64,000 nucleotides of DNA. Source: Diatrype stigma (Eukaryota > Ascomycota > Sordariomycetes > Xylariales > Diatrypaceae). A program made the translations under genes and the position numbers. The stretch is taken from the NCBI GenBank assembly GCA_022225965.2, contig JAKJXP020000014.1, positions 372,001-436,000 of the forward strand, in the 5' to 3' direction. Positions within the stretch are counted from its first letter, which is position 1, and each line of letters opens with the position of its first letter. The notes under the pieces are model-generated. The model was not told where the DNA came from. It saw only the letters and a list, made by a program, of their open reading frames with translations, and ran no database searches. This document shows, piece by piece, positions 34,425 through 46,590 of this stretch.

Positions 34425-34911
34425 ATGTCTAACGAGACGGCTACAGCCACGGCCAATGCGCAGCCGCAGCCGCAGATGCAATCTCTAGGCTTGCGCAAAA
34501 ATGGTATGGATTCAGAATCAATCCCAGTCTTGGGATTGTGGTTGATACTAACATGCCAACCTTTAGGCAAGCAGTGGCATGCCCCGCGCAAAGCCTTTCG
34601 ACCATCTTCCGGTCTGACTTCATATGAGCAACGCACGAAGTTGCGGACTGCAACATTGGCAACAAAGGCTAGGGAAAAGGAGATGAAGGAAGAGAAGGAA
34701 GCAGAAAGACAAGTACGACCAGAGCAAGACAGACCGTATCAACCTTATCAATGCTAATACGAATGGTTAGAAACGAGTCCAGGCCATCAAAGACAAACGC
34801 GCCGCAAAGGAGGAAAAGGAACGATACGCGAAGTTGGCCGAGAAGATGCACAAGAAGCGAGTCGAGCGACTGAAGCGGAAAGAGAAACGAAACAAATTAC
34901 TCAGTTCATGA
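34425..34911 (+). CDS. CGR1: rRNA-processing protein Cgr1 (121 aa, 3 exons)
   Basis: Exons 34425-34503, 34567-34712 and 34771-34911 total 366 nt in frame. Cgr1 is a small nucleolar coiled-coil protein needed for pre-rRNA processing of the 60S subunit in yeast. After a short Ala/Gln-rich start, intron 1 splits the Gly of [14 protein letters not shown], the family signature. [10 protein letters not shown] follows. From about residue 50 the rest is one long Lys/Glu/Arg helix ([14 protein letters not shown], then [21 protein letters not shown], ending [12 protein letters not shown]). Intron 2 contains a good branch-point-like GCTAATAC about 18 nt from its acceptor. Length matches the family (about 110-120 residues). 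The same-strand coiled-coil membrane protein begins 0.9 kb downstream. Confidence 0.93.
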
Positions 34912-35828
34912 GCCCTACCGTTGCCAACGATGTACCTGGACATAGTCTGGTACTCCCGCCACCCCAACGTCGAGCAGCACATACGAAAATAGAGTGGCCG
35001 GAACCATATCTTTGACTTTGAGAGATAACTACATGATCTCATTATCCTTCACTATACTACTGGAGGCAGATTAGAGGGGAGTCTGTTGAAAGATTCCTGG
35101 AAACAGAAAAGGCTAGGAAGATCATACAGGATCTCTACGTAAATGGTTGCTTGTCTCAGGGCGCTGTTGCGTTGTTGCCAGGGCGTGGAATGTTGGAAGC
35201 CAACTGGCTCAAAAGAGCGAATGCCTACGAAGCTATACGCTATACTGTGTCGTTTCGTTCTAGCGAAACATACGAAGTCATCGCAAGTTCATGAGCATAG
35301 GCGTTGGCAAGGTTGCTACACAAAGCATCTATGATATGCACTTACTAGACTAGCAGTGGCTTTTACCAGAGCAACGCATCAAACCCTTACCATCTATACA
35401 CTGCACATCTGTGTATATATCCAGTATTGAGTTGTGAAAAGACAGTGATGGGCAATTATGTATGTAAGTACTCATAATTACTTGAGTGATTGCGGTTGAG
35501 ACCTGGAATTGACATGTGAATTCGGAATAAGTGGGTACTAGTTGTGCCTTCAGGAAGGGGTGGTAAGGTACCTACATCATACAAATGATGCATGTGTGTG
35601 TGCATGTGTGCATGTGTGTTCCCCTCCATCCAGGGCAGCCAGGATGGTCCATCTACAGGCAGGTTTATACCCGTGGGCCATGGCCCAGCTCACTATAATA
35701 CTAAGCTTTAACAACCCGGTTTCATTCGAGACGTAAGATCTACTTCTACTTTTCGTCTCCATACCAACTCCGAATAGTTACGGGTCCCTCACGCACTGGC
35801 CAAAAGGCCGGCCAGTGCGGGATTAGAC
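34912..35828. other. Intergenic, no supported gene
   Basis: A TGTGCATG repeat is present at about 35589-35620. Nothing coding is supported. Confidence 0.5.
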
Positions 35829-36958
35829 ATGTCTTCGCGAAATAAGCCAGAAAATCTCAAAGCATACAAATCCAAGTCCACATTCCCCCAGCGTCCTCAT
35901 CACCGGACCAAACGATCCATTACTGAGTTACCGCTACCGACTCGACCCCCTCAGGGCCATCACCACCACCATCGCTCTCGAGATCATGATAGCGACGAGC
36001 TAGATCCCTTTGTCGCAAGTTCGATGGCCCAGTACCCACGAACCTCCTTAGACCTCGCCCGTTCCGGAGGAGCCGCATCGGCGTATCCGGCTGTCGACCA
36101 TGACCAGAGGATGACTTTGCTATCTCCTGGGTCTGATATTTCATATTACTTAGCTGGGACACGCATGTCTCAGCCGTATAGGAGTAAAGAGCAGCAGGCT
36201 ACAAAAGACCGGGAGAAGATGGCATCTACAATCACGTTCGTCGGCTCGATCAATCCAAGACAAGGCCACTCATCCAAGTATAACTAACTTCTAATTATAG
36301 TGGCCTCTCAGAGGCATTGATGGACCTCGGCCAATTTTCAACAACGACCACGAGACGTCTTGACGATACTTACTACGCGGTTTTAGAAAAGCTCGGCATG
36401 CTACAGAGCACCATCATCTCGCTCAAGGAGCTAGCGGACAACTCGCAGGATCTAAACGAAGTTTTCAAGGCCGAGTCTCGAGAAGTTACTGCCGACATCG
36501 GGTCACAGCTAGACGCCTTCGGCCAATTTGACGACCAGCAAAAGCTCATCGAGGATCTGCAGGGGCGCATACAAGCAGGTCGCGAAAAGGTACAGGCCCT
36601 CAGCGAAAGAGTAGGCATCGTTCAGAAACGAATAGAAGGGTGGGGGTTGGCCGATAAAGAATGGCAAGAGAGGACTAGGAAGCGTCTCAAAGTCATATGG
36701 CTCATCATGCTCACTTTGGGCTGCATCGTCACTCTCCTCTTCGTCTCTGCGAAATACGGCCCAGGGATTCTAGAAGCATCTTCGGCTACGGACTTAACTT
36801 CAGGCAAAAACGCTGCTCGACCACCACTGAGCGGCCTTCCCAGCGACGGTAGCAAAGGTGTCGAGATTAGGACGGGCGAAGTGAGAGGAGAACTCAACAA
36901 GAGAGGAGGCGACGGCTCAGTAGAGGGAGCGCTGTTGCGGGCAATTGACGAGTTGTAA
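35829..36958 (+). CDS. Coiled-coil protein with a single transmembrane segment, function unknown (354 aa, 2 exons)
   Basis: Exons 35829-36235 and 36301-36958 give 1065 nt. The 65-nt intron starts GTTCGT and has the branch-point-like ACTAAC. The N-terminal ~135 residues are basic and disordered (FPQRPHHRTKRSITELPLP, then a His run). From about 137 to 260 the protein is predicted helical coiled coil (LMDLGQFSTTTTRRLDDTYY, DDQQKLIEDLQGRIQAGREK, KVQALSERVGIVQKRIEGW). A basic RTRKRLK leads into one hydrophobic segment at about 266-286 (VIWLIMLTLGCIVTLLFVSA), followed by a polar tail of about 68 residues. With no signal peptide this predicts a cytosolic coiled coil anchored near its C-terminus, in ER, nuclear envelope or another organelle. 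The architecture resembles tethering factors, but I do not recognise a family. Confidence 0.75.
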
Positions 36959-38953
36959 CTCTACATCGTAGATCTGTGGTACTTACCCTATTTTTTTTTT
37001 TTTCTTTCTTTTTCTTCTCACTGGTTTCGAGAACCAGTCATCGTCGGCGCATAGCATGTGATACCCTTACTTAGCGAACTTATCAACTTGATGCATTTCA
37101 AGCTGTCCAACGTGGCCATCTCCGGTATTTTGGCAGGCCGCAGTGGTGACAACTCAACGCCTTAACTCAGAATTCAATTTAGACCAAGATCTCTTGCAAG
37201 GGATTCTCGTCTACTACGTACGTAGAAGGACTTATAGCCCAGCTTACAAGCCTATTGCAAGTGTTTCCCAAGAGCCGAATAGCCGAGCGCAACATTGGCA
37301 GCGGCATTTGGGCTTACTGCAGGTGGTTTCCAACTCCACGGGCCTTGGCGAACCCCCAGTACCGTCTTTACTGGGCCTGCGCTTAGCACTGCCGGGGCTT
37401 TCCGTCCACAATACTATAACCAGTTAGTACATACAAGTAGCTGCGCGTGGGGACATTTTCAGCTGAACAAGGCACGACACACAGTCAGACGCCCTCATAA
37501 GGTCGCGCAGCATGAGAATAAGATGTCATTTCTAACGTATAAGCACCATCTCATCTGGGACATACCTCGTCAGGTACTTCACTTCACAACTTATAGGTAC
37601 AAACATGCCTACCTGCTAAGTAGGTGGATGCTTACATGCCAGTAGGTACCTACGTAAGCCGGATTGCGTACTACTAGAAGTGGCTCTAGAAATGTGACGC
37701 AAGTCTCACTTATAGCCCAACTGACCCGGCAACATGCGCGCGTCTGCGTCGCCGGCTTTCAAAGCCACAACTGTCAAGTGATTCATTTCAATCCTCGAGT
37801 AGGGACCGAGTTGGGTTGCCGTAGCGGCGTAACCTCTTGAGATCGGAGTTTACGGCATCTCGGCTCCATAACTTCCATGGAAATTTGGACTATAAAACAA
37901 CTTTTGTTCGAATGCATGGTTTGTAGTTTGCAGTCTACCTACAGTCTTGGTATTTTATACCTAAAACTACCTACCTAGTACCTAAGACTAACTACCCAAA
38001 CTAACTGTTTGATCAGACTGCATTGCTCAGGCCTCGATCCCCCCGAGCACGCTTGCTGAACGCACCGAGTCTTTCTTTGTTTCATTATCTGGGAGAGCCC
38101 TTCCTCGCTATTTTTGTTTCTATTTCTAGTAACGGCAGAACAACGCAAGCTTCACGCAGACGGAGAACACGGAGAACTTAAGGATCATTGGTCCTCGTTA
38201 CACTATTCAAGTACTAACACTGAAACTAAACTGGCAACCCAGCCCCCAAAGCCTCGGTGTCAGAAGCGCAAGTAAGAGAGCATATACCCCTTACAATAGG
38301 CTAGAACGGCAGCTGGGAACCACATACATGATCTACTGGGTGGAAGTCTACCTACCTTAGGTAGTCACTATAGTAGCTCTTGCATACATCATTCACGCCT
38401 TAACTAGCGCCCGACATAGTACCTGCTTTGTCTTCTACGAGTAAGGTATTGTACCTACTCGGAGATCATCATATCAACCTACAGAATACCTATAGTTATA
38501 CCTATATATCAGAAAGTCGGTTTTCCTTGCACTCTACCCGGTGTTTGCGAACATCAATTATGTTCGAGGCCGGGTTTGTTTAAAACATATATCAACCCTG
38601 TCAACCTAGCTATACGTTCGCTTTAGAGCAAGGAGCTTACTGATTTGTCACAAGGTTGGCTATTGAGGCGCAAGCTCCCCATTCACATGTAGGTACCCCC
38701 CCCCCCCCCCCCCAATATCTCCATATTTCCTGTAGACGTCACTCCAATGCCTACATGTAGACAAGCTCAGCCCAGGAATCCTGTGTCATGTATCCCATAT
38801 CCTGCGTCCTGCGTCCTGCGTCCCGTCTTGCATTCTGCGCGTGAGCATAACGGAAACTTAGACTGGCTTTGCCTCCTATTCTTCGCTCCAATATTTGCTT
38901 CCCTCTCGTTGCATCTACTGAGACTTTTGGTCTGGCATTAGACCTACCTAGAA
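36959..38953. other. Intergenic, homopolymer tracts, no supported gene
   Basis: A T/C tract at 36990-37019 lies just after the coiled-coil gene. A TAGGTACCTA palindrome occurs at 37643-37652 and an uninterrupted run of 18 C at 38696-38713. No gene is seen over 2 kb. Confidence 0.55.
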
Positions 38954-41900
38954 ATGTCGACCACCGACGCAGAAACGGCGACGACAGACCAAGCCCCCAA
39001 TGGCCAGTCCCGCGGGGCTCCTATCCGCCCTGAGGACTCACCCCCTCCACCGGGCCACACATTAACCGGCAAACAAGAGCATTGTTCGTTTAAACCATAA
39101 CATCTCAAAATATTCAGCACCCCCTCTCCGAGCTATGTTTCTGTTGTCGCTTCTCGCTTGGAATGGCGCGTGACACCACTGACGCTCCTACGTCGCAGAT
39201 CTTAAAAGAGAACTCATCTCTGAGCAAGTCAACTGGGAGATATCAGAACTCAATTCCCCCACAGCCCTGAGGAGATTCGGCGCCCCTTTCAAGTCCGACT
39301 TCGGCGAAGTATCACCACTTGATTCTGAACTTCCTATTTTACGATACATATTCGTACACCATATTCGGGAATTCCCCTTCCTCGACAAGGCAAAGGAAAA
39401 GGAGTTCTGGCAGGACAAACTCCAGGTGGTATGTCATGATGGGAACTTCATGCCTCCCGAGTCCTGTGGTTGTGAAAGCGGGGCTGATGAGCGTACCGGT
39501 CGCATAGTTTCTCGAGTCCTTCGCCGGCAAGGATATATCGTCCTCGGAAGACCGTTTAGAAGAGACGAAGCGTCGCAAACTCGCGATAAAATGTCGGAAA
39601 TTAGTCGAGCTGATGATGGTTTCGGGCATCCCGACCGCGTCCGGATTCGAAGAGCGAATAAGATTCGCCGAGATGGAGATTGTCGATCGTGATGCCATTG
39701 ACACTGGTGTGCTGAACTCGATGCCCGAGGGGAACTTCGTACACGGGTGGGATGTTAATGTTGCGGGAGTGCACATAGCCTCTAAGAGGAGGAATATCAG
39801 GCAACACAAACATGCGGTTAGTCCCCCGATGCACACGTTCTCTCAGCAAAGCCGAATCTAACTGCGATCGCCAAATAGGAGTTCATCTTACGTGTTCAAC
39901 GGAAAGGCGAGCTGGAGCAATTTGTCAAGAGGCGATATGGCGATTTCGCACGTCTGCATAAACGTCTGCGGACTGAACTACCTGGAAAAGTTCTCCCCCC
40001 TTTGCCCAGGAAAAACAAGTCAGACACAGCCGCAGCGGGCCTCCTCTCTCCTCGGGTGCCTGGAATCAGCTATGATTCGGACGCATCATCGGCCTCATCT
40101 GGGTCAACTATACCCTCAGGTAATGGGGTTGCAAGTTCGATGGGCAAGCTAGCTGTTGTAGACCATCGTCGCAACAAATCGGCTACATCGATACGCTCAA
40201 TGCGCTCCATTCGCTCAGCTCGCAGTTCACCAAGACCGTCAACGGATAGTCTAGGTGCTTCTCTTTCCAGCCCAAAGCCTGACGTGAGTTACTTGCTCAC
40301 GAAAGCAAAGAGGTGGCATACTAACCATCCCAGAATACGATCTTGCATCGCGAGAACCAACGCATATCGCTAAGAGCATTCCTGCGATTCCTGCTAAATA
40401 ACCCACAGATCGCCCAGACGAGGGCTTTGCATGAGTTTCTTACCACGGACCCCATAACGCCCACGGATGAGGACGTTAACGATATCACCCGACGGAGGGC
40501 TATAGATGAGAAGCGTGTGGAGGAGCAAAAGAAATTTTACGAGATTGCCCGTAAACGAGCTGCCGAGCTCGATGTGTATATGGAACAGTTTCGCCGCGAA
40601 ATCGTCGAAGCTAACGGCCTGACGAGGCTTTTCCAGGAGATCAAGGACAAGGAGACCATTCAAGACCTGAGCGTCAAATACCAGAAGTTTGCCGAGTGGC
40701 TCCGCATCGAGATCGCAGCGACCGTATACCACCTATTTCTTGCCGAGGACAACTCGCCGGAGCTCTTTGCCCAGCTCAAGAGGATTCACTCGCTGATCCC
40801 GTATACGATCATGAAGAACGTAATCCGCATTGCCAATCCCGCGACTGTCATGTCTGGAGTATTAGATATCTTCCTCGCGCAGCCGTTCGGAACCCGGTCT
40901 CTCCTACAACGGATTTTCTCAGTGGCTCTCAATGATGGTATTCGAGTCCACCAGAGGTCTATCGACGCAGTTGCCGCTAAGGTCGGGGACTCTGTCTTGG
41001 TAGAGAAGCTCGGAAAATTTACCGCGTTAGATGAGTCAGCCAAGGCCGCCATCCGAGAGGAGGCTACCACTGAGGGCGTGGACATCATCGTAGCCATATT
41101 GCGTTCAGAACTGATCGAACCTGGGCTTACACCAGAACAAATTGGAAAGCTGTACAACGCCTACGTGGCTTTCAACAACGCGGTGGAAAACACAGACGAG
41201 GAACTCAGACAGGGAGCGGAATTGTTTTCGTACCTGAAACAGTTACTCAAGCTACAGACGAGACAGCGTGACAAGGCTATGATGTTAGAACTGATCGAAG
41301 AGCCGACGACCCTTCAGTTATTCCGGGATCTGTTCCACGTCTTCTACGAACCCCTTGTGAGGGTGTACAAATCAGCCAATGTATACAATAGCATTACTGA
41401 CTTTGCCGTGTTCCTCGACGACATGATACAGGTAAGTCCAGGTTGTGAAATGATCGTTAGGGGACATTGCCACTAACAAGGAATTGCAGGTTGTCGAGAG
41501 ATGTAGAGACCAAGATGCATCAGCGGATCCCAACCAGACAGTGCAAGCTTTCATTGACCTGTGCCAACGGCACGAACATAACTTCTATAAGTTTATCCAC
41601 GAGGTCCATACACATGACAACGGCCTGTTTACGCAGCTTATGGGCTGGATTGAGGGCATTCTAGAGTTCCTGAGAAAGGGCCCCAAGGGTGGCAAGCTTG
41701 ACATAAATGCCCTGTTCGAAGGAGGAGTCGCTAGCGGTATCGTCGACAAGGACAAGTCGGTCGCGGAAATCAACCAACTCATGGCATGGCAGGAGGCTCG
41801 CAAGAAATGGCATCACGACAAGACCCGTCAGAAGATGGCGGCCGAGGGGGAAGCCGGCGTCGACAGCGCGATGCCGGGCATCGCAGCCTTCCAGGCCAGC

Positions 41901-42140
41901 GACTTCGGGCTCAATGACCAGGACCTAGAAGACATGAACTACGACGATGAGTCCGACGATGAGGCGGACGCGGAGGCGGAGGACGAACTGGATCCCATAG
42001 CGGCGGAGCGGCGGCGCAGGGCCAAGAAGCAGGACCGGCTACGGCGCAGCGCCGGCGAACCCCCGAAGCCGGCGGTTGCTGAGGTCCACCACTTGAAAGA
42101 GAACTTCCTCTCGATGTTGCGCCAGGTGTTGGCGGATTAA
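38954..42140 (+). CDS. PX-domain protein with PX-associated/PXB (DUF3818-like) region, YPR097W/Lec1-like (939 aa, 6 exons)
   Basis: Exons 38954-39083, 39199-39425, 39508-39816, 39879-40283, 40334-41431 and 41490-42140 total 2820 nt in frame. Residues ~41-185 form the N-terminal PX-associated region (EHYLKRELISEQVNWEISEL). The PX domain begins near 190. It has the basic phosphoinositide-binding strand FVKRRYGDFARLHKRLR and PPLPRKNK, is interrupted by a Ser-rich stretch (~276-357), and resumes with RISLRAFLRFLLNNPQ (about 364). The long helical C-terminal half matches the PXB/DUF3818 arrangement of yeast YPR097W (Lec1), linked to sterol and lipid distribution. The tail is acidic (DDESDDEADAEAEDE) then basic. 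It is probably a peripheral membrane protein. Intron 1 uses the donor GTTCGT. Confidence 0.93.
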
Positions 42141-43180
42141 TCGAGCGTGTGCTCGTTGCATGTCCGTTTTGGATGTTGAACCCCTTTATCACGTCGCACG
42201 TTTCGTTTGTTTATAGGGAGGGACTAAGGACTAAGGGATGGAGGGATGAAAGATGGAACGCTATATAATACCCCTAGCATGGGCAGCACGGGGGCCCGAG
42301 GCAAGAGGCAAGAGGCAAAAGGACGGAGGGAAGAGGGAAGAGGGAAGAGGGAAGAGGGAAGAGGGAAGAAGGGGCGGGCATTTCCCGTTGGCCCCCACCG
42401 CGAATATACGACAAATGCCCCTTCCGGGCTACCTACATATTAGATGGTTCAGTGAAGAAAGAGGAAGAGAACATAAGACAAAGACAGCATTATACAATAT
42501 TCATACTATATATCAGTCTAACCCATCTTTTCGAGGGAGCTGCAATGCCGTTCGGTATTACCTTCACAACACACTCGATCACTCACTTGCTCACCCGAAG
42601 AGAAGGTTTTTGCATGTCTGGCATGTGTAAGAGTGTAAGAGTGTAAGAGTGTAAGAGTGTAAGAGTGTAAGAGTGAGTGAGTGTAAGAGCAGAAGAGTTG
42701 ATCCTTCTGCCCTTTTAGGAAAGCCCGCCACTAGCCCGGTCGGGACTAGCCGACTGGCCGACTAGCCGAGATCCAGCTAGACTCCATGGCTTGCAGAAAG
42801 GCGGGCTCCTGGGGGCTAATGGGACTCGGGAAAGTGCGCCGCTGCTCATTACCCTCGGCTTAGAGAATTGCAATTGGGCCAATCCAATCTCGCCGGATTG
42901 TAAGCCCAGGCAGGGAAGTCACAAGTGCATCATCCATCCATATTGCCAATTGCCAATTACCATTTGCCATTTGCCCTTTTGCAACTCGTCGGGTTTTGCA
43001 GGACAGGACGGGACAGGTAACAAGACAAGACCAGAGCCTCAATTCCTCTCTACCTCCACGCCTCCACGTCTCCACGCCTATCCAGGTCGACCTAGGAGTT
43101 GTGTTGTATCCTGTGCAACATCTATTTTTCCCTTTGTTCTTCTGATCCGAGCTGAGCCGAGCTTCTCCTCAATTTCTAGA
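42141..43180. other. Intergenic/promoter of SDH1, dense tandem repeats
   Basis: The region contains GAGGCAA and GGGAAGA repeats at 42297-42370 and a TGTAAGAG 8-bp repeat of about six perfect copies at 42625-42688. CCAATTG-type repeats lie at about 42944-42978 and CTCCACG repeats at about 43053-43077, just upstream of the SDH1 start. Confidence 0.6.
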
Positions 43181-45498
43181 ATGGCTTCCTCCATGGCATC
43201 CCTGGCTATGAGGAGGCTGGCCACTGGCTCTTCTTCTGTATGGCTTCCCACTTGCTTCCCACTTGCTTGCCACTTGCTTCCGCAGCAGCGCAGCGGTTCT
43301 TGCCAATGCTGGTGGTGCTAACATATACCTTCTCGCTGTAGTTCTCTCGCCTAGCAGCGCCGAGATGTCAAGCCCGGGCTTTCTCCTCCACACGTCCCGT
43401 CTGTACGTCGCTCCCCACTTCGAGCACATTGCACATCGCAGTGCACACTACACTGTACATTGGTCGCACAACTGACCACATGTCTTCATAGCCCGCATCA
43501 TTGCGAACAATCCTCTCCGGGCTAAGGAAGCGTCACCACATATCAGCAGCAAATACCCCGTGATCGTACGTCATGATCTACCATTCTCCCAATCTCCCCA
43601 TTCCGCGGCAAGGGAACGAGCGATTAACTTGTCTTAGGACCACGAGTACGATGCGATTGTCGTCGGTGCCGGCGGCTCCGGGCTGCGAGCGGCTTTTGGT
43701 CTCGCCGAGGCTGGCTTCAACACTGCCTGTATATCCAAGCTTTTCCCGACCCGGAGTCACACTGTCGCGGCTCAGGGTGGCATCAACGCTGCGCTGGGAA
43801 ACATGCACGAGGACGACTGGAGATGGCACATGTACGATACGGTAAAGGGATCCGACTGGCTTGGCGACCAAGATGCTATTCACTACATGACAAGAGAAGC
43901 GCCCGCTTCGATTATCGAGCTCGAGAACTACGGCTGCCCTTTCTCCAGAACTGAGGATGGCAAGATCTACCAGCGTGCTTTTGGTGGGCAATCTAAGGAG
44001 TTCGGAAAGGGTGGCCAGGCTTACCGCTGCTGCGCTGCTGCCGACCGAACCGGTCATGCTCTCCTGCACACTCTGTACGGCCAATCTCTGCGGCACAGCA
44101 CCAACTACTTCATTGAGTTCTTTGCGCTTGACCTGATTATGGAGGATGGGGAATGCCGAGGTGTCCTCGCCTACAACCAGGAGGACGGTACGCTCCACCG
44201 CTTCCTCGCGCAGAACACTGTCCTAGCCACTGGTGGATACGGCCGAGCTTATTTCAGTTGCACGTCGGCCCACACATGTACCGGTGATGGCATGGCTATG
44301 GTCGCTCGCGCTGGTCTCCCTAACCAGGATCTCGAATTCGTCCAATTCCACCCTACCGGTATCTACGGAGCTGGTTGCTTGATCACCGAGGGCTCTCGCG
44401 GCGAGGGTGGTTACCTCCTCAACTCCGAGGGTGAGCGATTCATGGAGCGTTATGCGCCCACGGCCAAGGATTTGGCTAGTCGTGATGTCGTCTCGCGATC
44501 CATGACCCTGGAGATTCGTGAGGGACGTGGTGTCGGTCCTGAGAAGGATCACATCTACCTGCAACTGAGCCATCTGCCGGCTGAAATTCTTGCTGAGCGT
44601 CTGCCTGGTATTTCTGAGACGGCTGCTATTTTCGCCGGTGTCGATGTCCGCAAGCAGCCAATTCCCGTTTTGCCCACGGTCCACTACAACATGGGTGGTA
44701 TCCCCACGAGATACACTGGTGAAGTTCTTACGGTAGATGATGCCGGCAATGACAAGGTTGTTCCTGGTCTGTTTGCTTGTGGCGAGGCTGCTTGTGTCTC
44801 TGTCCATGGTGCTAACCGGTTGGGTGCCAACTCTCTGCTGGATCTTGTCGTATTTGGCCGTGCCGTCTCGCACACTATCCGAGATAACTTCACTCCCGGT
44901 GCCAAACCAAAGCCTATCAGCGCAGACGCTGGCGCCGACTCCATCGAGGTTTTAGACCAGGTCCGGAACTCCAGCGGCCCCAAGAGCACGGCGGAGATCA
45001 GACTCGCTATGCAGAAGGCCATGCAGACGGATGTCAGCGTCTTCCGCACGCAGGAAAGTCTGGACGAGGGCGTGGAGAAGGTCAAGGCAATCGATGCTAC
45101 GTTCCCTCAAGTCGGTATCAAGGACCGCAGCATGATCTGGAACACCGACTTGGTTGAGACTCTTGAGCTAAGAAATCTACTCACTTGCGCGTAAGTATTC
45201 CCCGCCAAGATACCAACACCTTTCGCTACTACTGCCCTCCCCCCCTTATTGACCCCCAGTTGCTAACACTTTCGCCAGCACCCAAACTGCCCACGCAGCC
45301 GCCAACAGAAAGGAATCTCGCGGTGCCCATGCCCGGGAAGACTACCCCGACCGAGATGACGAGAACTGGATGAAGCACACTTTGACCTTCCAGAGGAAGC
45401 CTCACAGCTCAGTCGACCTCGGCTACAGACGTGTTATTGGCACGACCCTAGACGAGAAAGAATGCAAGGCCGTCCCGCCTTTCAAGCGAACTTACTAG
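43181..45498 (+). CDS. SDH1: Succinate dehydrogenase flavoprotein subunit, mitochondrial (654 aa, 5 exons)
   Basis: Exons 43181-43237, 43342-43402, 43492-43565, 43638-45190 and 45279-45498 total 1965 nt. This is subunit A of complex II, which oxidises succinate to fumarate and passes electrons via FAD to the iron-sulfur subunit. The first three exons encode the Arg/Ser-rich mitochondrial presequence, with the motif RAFSSTRPV, and the mature N-terminus. The dinucleotide-binding GAGGSG is at residues 74-79, and SHTVAAQGG has His105, the residue carrying covalent FAD. Downstream are the substrate-site blocks [20 protein letters not shown] and [14 protein letters not shown]. Exon 5 encodes the conserved tail with [18 protein letters not shown]. 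The frame used for exon 2 was decided by the presequence motif and by the good GTACGT donor at 43403. Confidence 0.97.
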
Positions 45499-46590
45499 AT
45501 CGGGAACGTCGTTGCAAAAAGAAAAGTCGGGCCGAGTGTGTTTATGAGTCGATTAATGCCAGAAACGCGGTACGAGGAGACTATCCCTTACGTGGAGATG
45601 ACCGAGAGGGGGTCGGCGGATGGTTGGTTGGGTGCTTGGGTCAAAGCAGAGAGGTGTGTCAGTATGTTAAACATATTGGCTGAATCCATCCAGTCTGCGC
45701 TGCTGGAGTGTAGATTTGTATCTTAGGCGTGCTCTTAACGGCGAACGTGTATACAGGAAGACAGGAAGAATGCATTTTTTTGGTCTTGATCAAAGCACGC
45801 TTGGCTACTGTGATACGAGACCTGGCGTGTTCGGTGGGCTATCTATCTATCACTTCTATACATCTATCTATGCCCCTAGCATTCCATATGGAAAGTCTCA
45901 ACAGGCACTTGGTGGTTCGCAAGGCGATTGATACAAAGTGAAATTGGCTTGTCGCCTGAGTGCATGACGAGGCTATCTACATATAGTAATCAATAATAGT
46001 AAAAGTCAGGGGACGTATATACTTAGAATGTAGGTACACTACCTAGGTATACACTTGCTGTAGCCGCGGCGGGATGCCAACCACCTGCAGTATCGTACTT
46101 GCGCAACCCACCCACCTCGAAACCCCTCTTTCGGTATTCACCCGACCTATCTCGGTGTTCGTCCGCCTACTTACCTACCTAGGGCTGCTAGGTACCTATC
46201 TATCTATAGCTTACCTATGCACATACATACCCCCTTGCATGGTTAGCTGCCTGGCTAGCCAACTCTCCCGTATCTTTCCCCTCTCCTACCGACCGGTATA
46301 TAGTACCTAGGTAGATATAGGTATGTTGGTACCCCTTCCGGCTCGCCGGCAAAAACAAGAACCTTCGGGTTTTATATAGCGAGCTGGACGCCTGATTACA
46401 TACATATATGTATCTATTCGTATTTCTCTAATCGATTCGAAGACATCAGCTCACAGAAAGAGGCAAAGAAGAGGCAGTAAAAGAGGAAACAATATCCAGC
46501 TCCGGCTCTTATCAGTTTTTGATCCCGTTATTCCATCAACCATCCGGCATCGACCAATCAATACCTACCTACCTACCTACTTGAAAAGAA
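45499..46590. other. Intergenic, palindromic decamers, no supported gene
   Basis: The SDH1 3' flank is followed by the upstream region of the dehydrogenase gene. TACCTAGGTA occurs at 46040 and 46304, and TAGGTACCTA at 46189. A CTAC repeat (about 46564-46580) lies just before the next ATG. No gene is seen. Confidence 0.6.

Noticed and set aside
38696..38713. Run of 18 C
   Set aside because: It is a homopolymer that may be slippage or an assembly artefact, with no evidence of function.
43342..43402. Alternative reading of SDH1 exon 2 (frame starting VLSPSSAEM)
   Set aside because: It does not join exon 1 in frame and lacks a mitochondrial presequence pattern. The chosen frame gives RAFSSTRPV and joins both neighbours.
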